A program made the translations under genes and the position numbers. Positions 1 to 5,609 of a stretch of DNA of 5,609 nucleotides are shown here, in pieces (position 1 is the stretch's first letter; the number at the start of each line of letters is the position of its first letter). Where the stretch lies: the NCBI GenBank assembly GCA_900772685.1, contig CAAGRP010000191.1, positions 1-5,609 on the forward strand, given 5' to 3'. The notes under the pieces were generated by a model that had not been told where the DNA came from, ran no database searches, and worked only from the letters and a program-made list of their open reading frames with translations. The stretch is from Lachnospiraceae bacterium. Lineage in GTDB: Bacteria > Bacillota > Clostridia > Lachnospirales > Lachnospiraceae.

Positions 1-135
1 ATCCGTTTTAAATCCTTGAGGCGTCAAAGCATAATATATATGTTCACGATCAATAGTCTTATTTAATCTTTTTAAGCAATTTGTATATATGCCCTGTTTT
101 TCCACAATATTATGTGCACCTTTACCACTTGACAC
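1..135 (-). other. Open reading frame running off the left edge, possible partial or decayed gene
   Basis: On the minus strand the frame that reads VSSGKGAHNIVEK and later IYYALTPQG is free of stops for about 48 codons up to the window edge; a TGA stop lies just upstream of it. The 'YYALTPQG' segment resembles the wing of winged-helix regulators such as MarR proteins (typically 'xYxLTxxG'), but this is a short and weak likeness. No convincing start exists: the first GTG (133-135) directly abuts the AAAGGA that would have to serve as its ribosome-binding site. It may be the 5' part of a real gene with an unusual start, a remnant of a decayed gene, or chance in AT-rich DNA. I do not recognise the family. 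Confidence 0.22.
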
Positions 136-203
136 TCCTTTACATCATCTTAACTATCCCTATACCACTGTCCATCTAACACGGGCATCCTTTCTTGACA
201 CTC
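128..203. repeat. Pair of 10-bp direct repeats CTTGACACTC
   Basis: CTTGACACTC occurs at 128-137 and again at 194-203, 66 bp apart. Read on the minus strand, both copies are GAGTGTCAAG followed within a few bases by AAAGG and TGC, so the similarity extends imperfectly beyond the 10-bp core. The stretch from 1 to 254 otherwise holds no confident gene, tRNA or terminator. The repeats could be coincidental, an operator pair, or a leftover of a mobile-element end. Confidence 0.4.
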
Positions 204-236
204 TCCACAACTAATACAAGGAATTTTATGGCACAT
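150..236 (-). other. Short cysteine-rich ORF (28 codons) just downstream of the regulator
   Basis: A minus-strand ATG at 234-236 opens 28 codons ending in TAA at 150-152. The frame is the same as that of the upstream response regulator, resuming 18 bases past its TGA stop. The peptide contains C-x2-C-x2-C followed by x3-M-P-V, which looks like a 4Fe-4S ferredoxin motif (CxxCxxCxxxCP) with methionine in place of the fourth cysteine, or half of a zinc knuckle. No Shine-Dalgarno sequence is visible before the ATG. It may be a remnant of a longer metal-binding protein or a chance frame; there is no evidence of expression. Confidence 0.15.
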
Positions 237-254
237 TGGATAAATGAATTTGCC

Positions 255-1754
255 TCACTCCCTATAGTCAAATGGCGTCTTATTAAATCTTTCCTTGAAT
301 TTTCTCGAAAAATAGCTGAGGCTCGAAAATCCCGTTTCCTCCGCAATCTCATAAAGCTTTTTATCTGTTTTCTTAAGCAGGTTTTCCGCTCTGTCAAGCC
401 TGTAGTTGTTGAGATATGCCGAGAAATTCACCCCTGTCTCAGCCTTAAAAAGTCTTGAGAAGTATTCCGTATTAAGTCCGACCTCAGATGCCACCTCCGG
501 AAGACCTGAAAGTGTTGCGTAATTACTGTAGATGTATTTAAGGGCCTTCTGTATGGTCGAGGAGGTCGTTTTATTCTCCGCTATATTGTCGATGTTTTTC
601 TCATACGCCTTCATTATCAGTTCTCTCAGCTCCGATATCTTCTCCGCCTTACTGATATGGTTGATAATATCGCTGCTGTTTATGATATTGTTTATGTCTA
701 TCTCTTCTTTAAGAGCATCATAGATACGCTGACACATACTTTTTATCATCGCAATATCAAGGACCTTATGCTGCTCGAGCAGATCGAACCACTTTGCGAC
801 CATGTTGTTTATGACATTAAAATTCTTTTTATCTTTAATATCGATAATATTTATATACAGCTCTATTATCGACGTATCGACATTCTTATAATTGCTGATA
901 CTTTCCTTTATATTTTCGGCGAAAAAAATATTTTCATCGGTATAATACCTGTAATTCAGCCCTTTAAGTACCTCCGCGGCATGAGAAAGCACATTTTCTT
1001 TAATGCTGCCTATCCTTCCGTAGCACATGACATGTCTGGGATTTAATTCCGCAAGCTTTTTCATAAATAGATTTGCCTTCTGGAACTGGTAGAGCATGCT
1101 TACCTCTCCCGCTACCGAAAAGCAGAATATCTCCGCCATATCCGCTCTTACAGAGAACACCTTATATATGCTCTCCTCCTGAATAAGGCGCAGCCTTTCG
1201 TATGTCTTTTCCCTGTTATAGGTAGCAACGCAGAAGAACGGGTCTTTTGGAAGCTTTATGTTATATTTTTCCATCAGCTCCCTGCTTTTGGCTTCTGACA
1301 TATCTCCGTCTGCAGCCTCCATGAGCTCATCGAACGAATATACCTGTGTCTCTTCTGTTTCCTTATCACCTGCAGAGGCGATGTGCTTTCCGGCTCTTTC
1401 GAGTATATTTTCCATATAGCCCATGGTTATCTCGGTCTTTAAAACATACTCATTTACCTTGTTTTGAAAAGCAGTCCTTGCATAATTAAAATCGTCATAG
1501 CTTGAAAGCACGACTATATACACATCCGGATTCGAAGACCTTACTCTTTCCGTAAGCTCAAGTCCGTCCATAACAGGCATTTTAATGTCCGCAAAGAGAA
1601 TATCCGCCGGATTCTTCTCAAACTCATCAAGTGCAAGCTGTCCGTTTGCGGCCGTGACTATATCCGTCTCTTCATCCTTTAATATCTCTGCGCAGCATCT
1701 TGCAAGCCAGTCTCTTATAGGAAAATCATCGTCTGCGATCAATATTCTTTTCAT
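255..1754 (-). CDS. Response regulator, YesN type: receiver domain plus AraC-family DNA-binding domain
   Basis: This 499-residue cytoplasmic transcription factor is the output partner of the kinase encoded just upstream. Residues 1-120 form a CheY-like receiver: acidic pocket D8-D10, phosphoacceptor D56 in 'ADIKMPVMDG', S84, and K106 in 'EYVLK'. Residues about 125-395 are a largely helical linker typical of YesN-like regulators, with no recognisable enzyme motif. Residues about 398-499 are a complete AraC-type double helix-turn-helix, including 'YFSRLFKAETG' and the signature 'TGFSSLSYFSRKFKERF'. Length is normal for the family. The ATG at 1752-1754 is preferred over an in-frame TTG one codon earlier because AAGGAG lies 7 bases before the ATG. 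Its first base overlaps the kinase stop (TGATG), implying translational coupling. Phosphorylation probably lets it dimerise and activate sugar-uptake or catabolic genes; its targets outside the window cannot be seen. No convincing terminator follows the stop codon. Confidence 0.95.
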   Translation of the reverse strand: MKRILIADDDFPIRDWLARCCAEILKDEETDIVTAANGQLALDEFEKNPADILFADIKMPVMDGLELTERVRSSNPDVYIVVLSSYDDFNYARTAFQNKVNEYVLKTEITMGYMENILERAGKHIASAGDKETEETQVYSFDELMEAADGDMSEAKSRELMEKYNIKLPKDPFFCVATYNREKTYERLRLIQEESIYKVFSVRADMAEIFCFSVAGEVSMLYQFQKANLFMKKLAELNPRHVMCYGRIGSIKENVLSHAAEVLKGLNYRYYTDENIFFAENIKESISNYKNVDTSIIELYINIIDIKDKKNFNVINNMVAKWFDLLEQHKVLDIAMIKSMCQRIYDALKEEIDINNIINSSDIINHISKAEKISELRELIMKAYEKNIDNIAENKTTSSTIQKALKYIYSNYATLSGLPEVASEVGLNTEYFSRLFKAETGVNFSAYLNNYRLDRAENLLKKTDKKLYEIAEETGFSSLSYFSRKFKERFNKTPFDYRE

Positions 1755-3517
1755 CAAACTGCTCCTTCTTCACCTATTATCGGCAGGGTAATAAATATCG
1801 TGGTTCCCTCACCCTGCTGGGAATCGATCTTTATTCCGTATTCATCTCCGTAATAGCTTCTGATCCTGTTGTGGACATTTACCACACCTATATGCTCATC
1901 GCTTTTATTTCTTGAAATATACTCCGGAGATGTAACCTCCTTAAGCCTTTCCTTAGAAAAGCCTATGCCGTTGTCATGCACCGCAAGCTCAATCTCATTT
2001 TCTCTTTTCATTGCCGTAATGATGATCTCACCATCTTCATTTTTCGGCTGAATACCATGAAATATTGCATTTTCCACTATGGGCTGCAAAATAAACCTCA
2101 GCATCCTTAACTCTCTTACCTCGTCACTGACATCCGCCCTTAATGTCAGATTTTTCTCATAGCTGAACTGCAGCATTTTTATATAGCTGTGGATATACAT
2201 GATCTCTTCACCGACAGTTGTTGTCTCCTCCTTGAACTTCAGCGTCCTTCTGAGCATGTCATTTAATATATCTATCATCTTTACGGCTTCTGCTTTCCTG
2301 TCCATGTCTATCGTACATTTTATCGAAAACAGAGTGTTATATATAAAATGCGGATTGATCTGAGCCCTCATATAATTCAGCTCGGCAAGCCGCTTGTCAT
2401 TTTCGTTTTTGATCAGCTTATCGACAAGAGCCGTATTTTTCCTGTTCATTTCGTTAAAGCTGTCGTACAGACTGTCTATCTCTATTATGCTGCTTCCGCC
2501 TAAATATTCCTCTGTCTGCCCTTTTTGTATCCTCGTTTTCTCGATTACCTTATTAAAATCCTGCAGTGGACTTATTATCCTTCTTGCAAGGAGCATTACC
2601 ATAAATACACCTGCAACAAGAGCTATCGCAGCAAACAAAACAATAGTGAAGACCATCTCCTTCATCATATTTGTTATGTTCTTAAGAGGTATCATCTCGG
2701 CAACTGTCCATCCCGTTTCCTGAGACTTGTCTTTTATCATAAGAAATCCGTCTGTCGTCTTGTACTGAGCACTTTCCTTCGCAACAAAATCCCTAACCTT
2801 TACCGCTTCATCAATGCTGTATTTGCCTGTATTAAACAACACACCGTTCTTGTCAAATATAAATATAGTACCGAGATCATATTGCAGCTTTGAATAGCTC
2901 TTTTCAAAATAATCATCATCTATAGCGACAAACTGCGTTCCCAGATATTCTCTGTTTATCGGAGAATAAATGTTATTGTATTTCACGTAATAGCTTTTGC
3001 TTTTATCTTTTTTATTCAGTCCTGAAATAAGGAACTCCCCTGTCTCCTTACTTTCGCTTATGCTTTTCTTAACCTTCAGATTTGATCTAAGAACAGTGTA
3101 TTCTATATTTTCAGGATCCGAAAAGCTCGTTGCCCTAAGCCCGTTGTTTCCTATAACAACAACATCGAACCCGGTGACCACGTTGTCCATCTGTGATCTT
3201 GTCCTTGCCTTATCCATCCTCAAGTCGTATGATATCTCTTCGTTATCAGCTTCTGTAATGCTTTCGGATGCAAAATTCTCATAACTACCTTCATTAAAGT
3301 AGAAGAAATTATTAACCGCATTCGAGTATGAAATGATCGACCCGACCTTCTGATTAATAAGTGTTATCTCATTTATCTTACTGGTTATTGTCTGTTTCAA
3401 AAGTATGCGATAGCTCTGTACTGCACCGAATATGGTTATTGCCGCAAGCAACATTACAAAAAGGACTCCGAACCATCTTATAAGTATTGTACTGTATCCT
3501 ACCTTCTTCCCCTTCAT
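1754..3517 (-). CDS. Membrane sensor histidine kinase, YesM/LytS type
   Basis: This is a 587-residue inner-membrane kinase that autophosphorylates and passes the phosphate to the downstream YesN-type regulator. Order of parts: basic N-terminus; membrane helix about 12-34; extracellular sensor about 35-286, Cache-like, with 'IFDKNGVLFNTG' near 219-230 and the typical closing segment 'GWTVAEMIP' at 269-277; membrane helix about 288-310; HAMP linker about 310-365; His_kinase domain (PF06580 type) with 'RAQINPHFIYNTL', phosphorylated H390; HATPase domain with N-box 'PIVENAIFHG' (E482, N483), G1 box 'DNGIGF' (515-520) and a degenerate G2 around 543-551. All key residues are present. The frame could start at 3580, but that ATG lies inside the preceding gene; the ATG at 3515-3517 has GGAG 7 bases upstream and leaves a 19-base gap after the binding-protein gene. 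The large extracellular domain is the likely docking surface for the sugar-binding lipoprotein; that contact is inferred. Confidence 0.95.
   Translation of the reverse strand: MKGKKVGYSTILIRWFGVLFVMLLAAITIFGAVQSYRILLKQTITSKINEITLINQKVGSIISYSNAVNNFFYFNEGSYENFASESITEADNEEISYDLRMDKARTRSQMDNVVTGFDVVVIGNNGLRATSFSDPENIEYTVLRSNLKVKKSISESKETGEFLISGLNKKDKSKSYYVKYNNIYSPINREYLGTQFVAIDDDYFEKSYSKLQYDLGTIFIFDKNGVLFNTGKYSIDEAVKVRDFVAKESAQYKTTDGFLMIKDKSQETGWTVAEMIPLKNITNMMKEMVFTIVLFAAIALVAGVFMVMLLARRIISPLQDFNKVIEKTRIQKGQTEEYLGGSSIIEIDSLYDSFNEMNRKNTALVDKLIKNENDKRLAELNYMRAQINPHFIYNTLFSIKCTIDMDRKAEAVKMIDILNDMLRRTLKFKEETTTVGEEIMYIHSYIKMLQFSYEKNLTLRADVSDEVRELRMLRFILQPIVENAIFHGIQPKNEDGEIIITAMKRENEIELAVHDNGIGFSKERLKEVTSPEYISRNKSDEHIGVVNVHNRIRSYYGDEYGIKIDSQQGEGTTIFITLPIIGEEGAV
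1762..1767 (-). promoter_or_regulatory. Ribosome-binding site of the response regulator (decides the start)
   Basis: AAGGAG on the minus strand sits 7 bases before the ATG at 1752-1754. It lies inside the last codons of the kinase gene. This spacing favours the ATG over the neighbouring TTG at 1755-1757. Confidence 0.8.
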
Positions 3518-3521
3518 AACA

Positions 3522-3528
3522 TCACTCC
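3522..3528 (-). promoter_or_regulatory. Ribosome-binding site of the histidine kinase (decides the start)
   Basis: GGAGTGA on the minus strand, with GGAG 7 bases before the ATG at 3515-3517, lies in the short gap after the binding-protein stop. It matches the Shine-Dalgarno consensus GGAGGTGA with one base missing, and rules against the longer in-frame start at 3580. Confidence 0.85.
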
Positions 3529-3536
3529 GGTTTGTA

Positions 3537-4574
3537 TTATTCTTTAAGATATTCCCATTCATTCTTATAGGTATCGACATTGTCCTTTGTTACAAATGCG
3601 ATACCCGTATCTATTACATCCGAGCCGTTTTCCGCTTTCTCGTCCGGCAGCTCTCCTTTAAGTATTTTATAGAGATGCATTACCGACTCATAACCCATCT
3701 CGTGAGTATTTTGTACTATCGTTCCGAACACATCTCCGCTTTTTATAAGCTCCAGTGTTTTTTCATCGTCATCAAAGCCTATTATCGTTACGGTGTCTGT
3801 ATCTATTTTCAAATTTCTCATTACACGTACCGCTGCCTGTGCATCAGAGCCCGATGAAGCAAATATACCTGTTATATCGGGATGCTCGTCAAATATCTTT
3901 TGTGCCTTTTCAATAGCAACCGTCAAAAGATTATTTGTAGGCTCTATACAGACGACCTCTATATTTGATTCATTCTTAAGCGCATCCTTAAAGCCGGTTA
4001 TCCTCTCTATATTATTCTGCGCCTCCTTAGAACCGAGCATTATCGCGACCTTACCATCCCTGCCAAGTCTTTCTGTCATCCCGAGTCCCGCCATATATCC
4101 TGCCCTGTAATTCATCGTTCCGTAATAAGCGATCCTTTCGGAATCCGGCGCATCACAGTCGTAGCAGACAACCGGTATCCCGCTTTCCACAGCCTTGTTT
4201 ATCGGTTCGATCCATCTGTCGGGTGCCAGTGCCGTTACAAATATAGCATCCGCTCCGTCCGCTATCGCATCGTTAAATGCTTCGATCTGTTTATCTGTAT
4301 TAATAGAATAAGGTCCCACTCTTATAAGCTCAACGTCTCCAAGCTCATCGGCTGCTTCCACTGCCCCTCTGAACACATCGTTGCAGTAAAAATATCCGAT
4401 AAAAGAATCCACCATATATATCCTGTACTTATCTTTTTTTTCTGCTGTTTTACCTGCTGACTGACCTGTACTGCCCGGCTCGATCCTGACTATTCCGCAT
4501 GAATTTAATAAGATCAGCAGCATAGCTGCTGCCATCAGACATATAACAAATTTTAGACTTTTATTTCTTTTCAT
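3537..4574 (-). CDS. Sugar-binding lipoprotein, RbsB/periplasmic-binding-protein type, probable accessory sensor
   Basis: This 345-residue exported protein should bind a sugar or related small molecule at the outer face of the membrane. The N-terminus has a basic segment (MKRNK), a hydrophobic core and a lipobox 'LNSC', so C26 is the predicted lipid-anchored residue; N at -2 is less usual. A polar linker runs to about 48. Residues about 50-330 match the Peripla_BP_4 fold (PF13407): 'ADGADAIFVT' (105-114), 'CDAPDSERIAYYGTMNYRAG' (140-159) and 'IIGFDDD' (264-270) are family hallmarks. Length is normal. It is the first gene of an operon with a kinase and regulator, and no transporter subunits are nearby, which points to sensing (as with XylFII in the XylFII-LytS-YesN system) rather than uptake. 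The ligand cannot be read from sequence. The start is fixed by the signal peptide, although no Shine-Dalgarno sequence precedes it. It could instead serve a transporter encoded elsewhere. Confidence 0.92.
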   Translation of the reverse strand: MKRNKSLKFVICLMAAAMLLILLNSCGIVRIEPGSTGQSAGKTAEKKDKYRIYMVDSFIGYFYCNDVFRGAVEAADELGDVELIRVGPYSINTDKQIEAFNDAIADGADAIFVTALAPDRWIEPINKAVESGIPVVCYDCDAPDSERIAYYGTMNYRAGYMAGLGMTERLGRDGKVAIMLGSKEAQNNIERITGFKDALKNESNIEVVCIEPTNNLLTVAIEKAQKIFDEHPDITGIFASSGSDAQAAVRVMRNLKIDTDTVTIIGFDDDEKTLELIKSGDVFGTIVQNTHEMGYESVMHLYKILKGELPDEKAENGSDVIDTGIAFVTKDNVDTYKNEWEYLKE

Positions 4575-4583
4575 AATGCTGTT

Positions 4584-4613
4584 ATTATAACTCTCTGCGT
4601 TCTTTATTGTAAA
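4584..4613 (-). promoter_or_regulatory. Probable sigma-A promoter of the sensor operon
   Basis: On the minus strand TTTACA (4608-4613, five of six matches to TTGACA) is followed after 18 bases by a perfect TATAAT (4584-4589). Transcription would begin near 4577, only about three bases before the ATG of the binding-protein gene. This would give an almost leaderless mRNA, which fits the absence of a ribosome-binding site but is unusual. Confidence 0.6.
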
Positions 4614-4621
4614 ACCACAGG

Positions 4622-4650
4622 ATTGCTATCTTACTTCGATTTATTGCTAT
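4622..4650 (-). promoter_or_regulatory. Candidate AraC-type operator: direct repeats 21 bp apart
   Basis: ATAGCAAT occurs on the minus strand at 4643-4650 and 4622-4629, exactly 21 bp apart. With the flanking bases, 10 of 11 positions agree (AA-T/G-ATAGCAAT). The proximal copy ends 8 bases before the -35 box, so the centres lie near -69 and -48 relative to the inferred start site. Same-face direct repeats about two helical turns apart next to the -35 box are how AraC-family dimers bind activator sites. The likely binder is the YesN-type regulator at the end of this operon; this is inference. Confidence 0.45.
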
Positions 4651-4688
4651 ATTGGAACGTTTATCTCAGCACGGGATTCGACTTAGAT

Positions 4689-4752
4689 AAAAGGACACCC
4701 TCTTTGCCCGCTGATTATTGGAGGATAATGCATTTACAAATGAAGGTGTCCC
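4689..4752 (-). terminator. Likely intrinsic terminator of the dehydrogenase gene
   Basis: In minus-strand RNA, GGACACCUUC (from 4742-4751) pairs with GAGGGUGUCC (from 4693-4702), giving 10 pairs including one G-U. Two further A-U pairs lie beyond an A-A mismatch, and TTTTAT follows immediately. The loop is long (about 33 bases) but can fold an inner hairpin from ATTAT (4714-4718) and ATAAT (4725-4729). The G-U pair and the T run both make sense only on the minus strand, 15 bases past the dehydrogenase stop. The long loop lowers confidence. Confidence 0.6.
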
Positions 4753-4766
4753 GATATTATTATTTT

Positions 4767-5609
4767 TTATTCTTCGGGATAAAGAATAACCTCTATCGCC
4801 GATCCGTCACGCATTGCTTCAAGTCCTTCTCCGAACTTCGATAACGGAAGCTTGTGTGTGATCATATGCGAGAAATCAAGTATGTCCGAAGCAAGAAGTC
4901 TTGCAACCTGGAACAGAGTATGATCTCCTATGAAGTTGCCATGTACCGTGATTCCCTTAATAACAAGATCTGCCTGAGTGATCTTTTCCTGAACGCTTGA
5001 GTTCATACCAAAGAGTATGATATCTCCTGCCGGTCTTACTATCCTTATCGCATCAGGAAGAAGTACTCCTACAGCGTCTATAACAAGGTCTGCTCCAAGG
5101 CCGTCTGTTTCTCTTAAAACAGCCTCTTCGATATCCTCTTCCTTAGGATTTACTATCACATCGGCACCTGCGCTCATGCAGTGCTTTGCTCTGAAATCCG
5201 AAACCTCGGATACGATGACCTTTGCTGCACCTCTTGCCTTGCAGAGTGTAGTGAAATACATTCCTATCGGGCCGCCGCCTAAAACAACGACTGTATCACC
5301 GTTCTGTATATTTGCCTTCTTCATTGCGCCCATTACACAGTTCAGAGGCTCTGCAAATATTGCTTTGTCAAGAGAAAGATCTGCAGGGATCTTTGCTGCG
5401 TTCTTTTCAGGGATAGAAACTCTGCTTGTAAATACACCGTCTGTTCCGCTTCCCATTGCCTGAACGTTTTTACACATGTTTGAATGTCCCATCTGACATG
5501 CCGGACATACTCCGCAAGGAATATTGTTGTCACAGATAAGATGGTCACCCTTTTTGAAGTTCCTTACTCCGGGTCCTACCTCTAAGACCTCACCTACAAA
5601 CTCATGTCC
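4767..5609 (-). CDS. Zinc-dependent medium-chain dehydrogenase (polyol/alcohol type), 5' end outside window
   Basis: The visible 280 residues belong to the COG1063 family of NAD(P)-dependent zinc dehydrogenases (sorbitol, threonine, galactitol-phosphate and related), which oxidise a secondary alcohol to a ketone in the cytoplasm. The frame stays open to the window edge, past the internal ATG at 5490-5492. The first visible residues are 'GHEFVGEV', the catalytic-zinc H-E motif. Next come the structural-zinc cysteines C32, C35, C38 and C46 ('PCGVCPACQ' and 'MC'), 'EPLNCVMGA' (87-95) with the conserved glutamate, and a Rossmann fold with 'GGGPIG' (111-116). The acidic residue in 'VSEVSDFR' at the end of the second strand suggests NAD rather than NADP. 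About 60 N-terminal residues should be missing, giving a full length near 340. The substrate is not readable. It ends before a terminator-like hairpin, so it is probably a separate transcript from the sensor operon. Confidence 0.93.
   Translation of the reverse strand, partial: GHEFVGEVLEVGPGVRNFKKGDHLICDNNIPCGVCPACQMGHSNMCKNVQAMGSGTDGVFTSRVSIPEKNAAKIPADLSLDKAIFAEPLNCVMGAMKKANIQNGDTVVVLGGGPIGMYFTTLCKARGAAKVIVSEVSDFRAKHCMSAGADVIVNPKEEDIEEAVLRETDGLGADLVIDAVGVLLPDAIRIVRPAGDIILFGMNSSVQEKITQADLVIKGITVHGNFIGDHTLFQVARLLASDILDFSHMITHKLPLSKFGEGLEAMRDGSAIEVILYPEE

Noticed and set aside
129..200. Two TTGACA -35-like boxes on the plus strand (129-134 and 195-200)
   Set aside because: Neither has a TATAAT-like box 16-18 bases downstream, and no plus-strand gene follows.
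230..254. GGCA/TGCC inverted repeat just after the regulator stop as a terminator
   Set aside because: The stem is short and interrupted, and no T run follows on the minus strand.
195..458. Plus-strand 87-codon frame at the end of the regulator
   Set aside because: Mostly antisense to the conserved AraC-type domain, with no ribosome-binding site.
1755..1757. TTG start for the response regulator, one codon before the ATG
   Set aside because: The ATG at 1752-1754 has normal 7-base spacing from AAGGAG and gives the usual MKRILIADDD beginning.
3518..3580. Longer kinase start at the ATG of 3578-3580, adding 21 residues
   Set aside because: It overlaps the end of the binding-protein gene by 44 bases and the added residues are polar and unlike a kinase N-terminus. 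The ATG at 3515-3517 has a strong ribosome-binding site.
4650..4680. Catabolite-repression (cre) site around the AACGTT palindrome
   Set aside because: Several consensus positions on both half-sites are wrong; only the central CG and a few flanking bases fit.
4623..4844. Plus-strand 73-codon frame across the intergenic region, including GGAGG before an internal ATG at 4728-4730
   Set aside because: GGAGG is only three bases from that ATG, the frame runs into the antisense of the dehydrogenase, and the peptide resembles nothing known.
5017..5463. Plus-strand 148-codon frame inside the dehydrogenase
   Set aside because: It is antisense to a well-matched conserved gene and its serine/proline-rich translation has no recognisable motif.

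Overview
The window reads as part of a low-to-moderate-GC Firmicutes chromosome, most likely a gut or rumen Clostridia of the Lachnospiraceae type. This is inferred from the gene families (YesM/YesN-type two-component pair, RbsB-like lipoprotein), the GGAG ribosome-binding sites and the codon use; no rRNA or other marker fixes the taxon. All convincing genes lie on the minus strand, so the gene order runs from right to left.

Region by region: (a) 4767-5609 holds most of a zinc-dependent medium-chain (polyol/alcohol-type) dehydrogenase whose N-terminus lies beyond the right edge. (b) 4575-4766 is a 192-base intergenic region. It carries a likely intrinsic terminator for the dehydrogenase (stem arms 4693-4702 and 4742-4751, followed by a T run on the minus strand), then a pair of direct repeats (ATAGCAAT on the minus strand, 21 bp apart), then a probable sigma-A promoter (TTTACA, 18 bp, TATAAT). 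(c) 3537-4574 is a sugar-binding lipoprotein of the RbsB type. (d) 1754-3517 is a membrane sensor histidine kinase of the YesM/LytS type. (e) 255-1754 is a YesN-type response regulator with an AraC-type DNA-binding domain. (f) 1-254 has no confident gene; it is AT-rich and holds a short cysteine-rich reading frame, an open frame running off the left edge and a 10-bp direct repeat.

The three central genes form a tight operon. There are 19 bases between the binding protein and the kinase, and the kinase stop and regulator start share one base (TGATG). The most likely reading is a three-component sugar sensor: the lipoprotein binds a sugar outside the membrane and presents it to the extracellular domain of the kinase, which phosphorylates the regulator. 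This parallels the XylFII-LytS-YesN system of Clostridium beijerinckii. No ABC ATPase or permease is present in the window, so the binding protein looks like a signalling rather than a transport component. The 21-bp direct repeats next to the operon promoter are spaced like AraC-family half-sites and are a candidate operator for the operon's own regulator.
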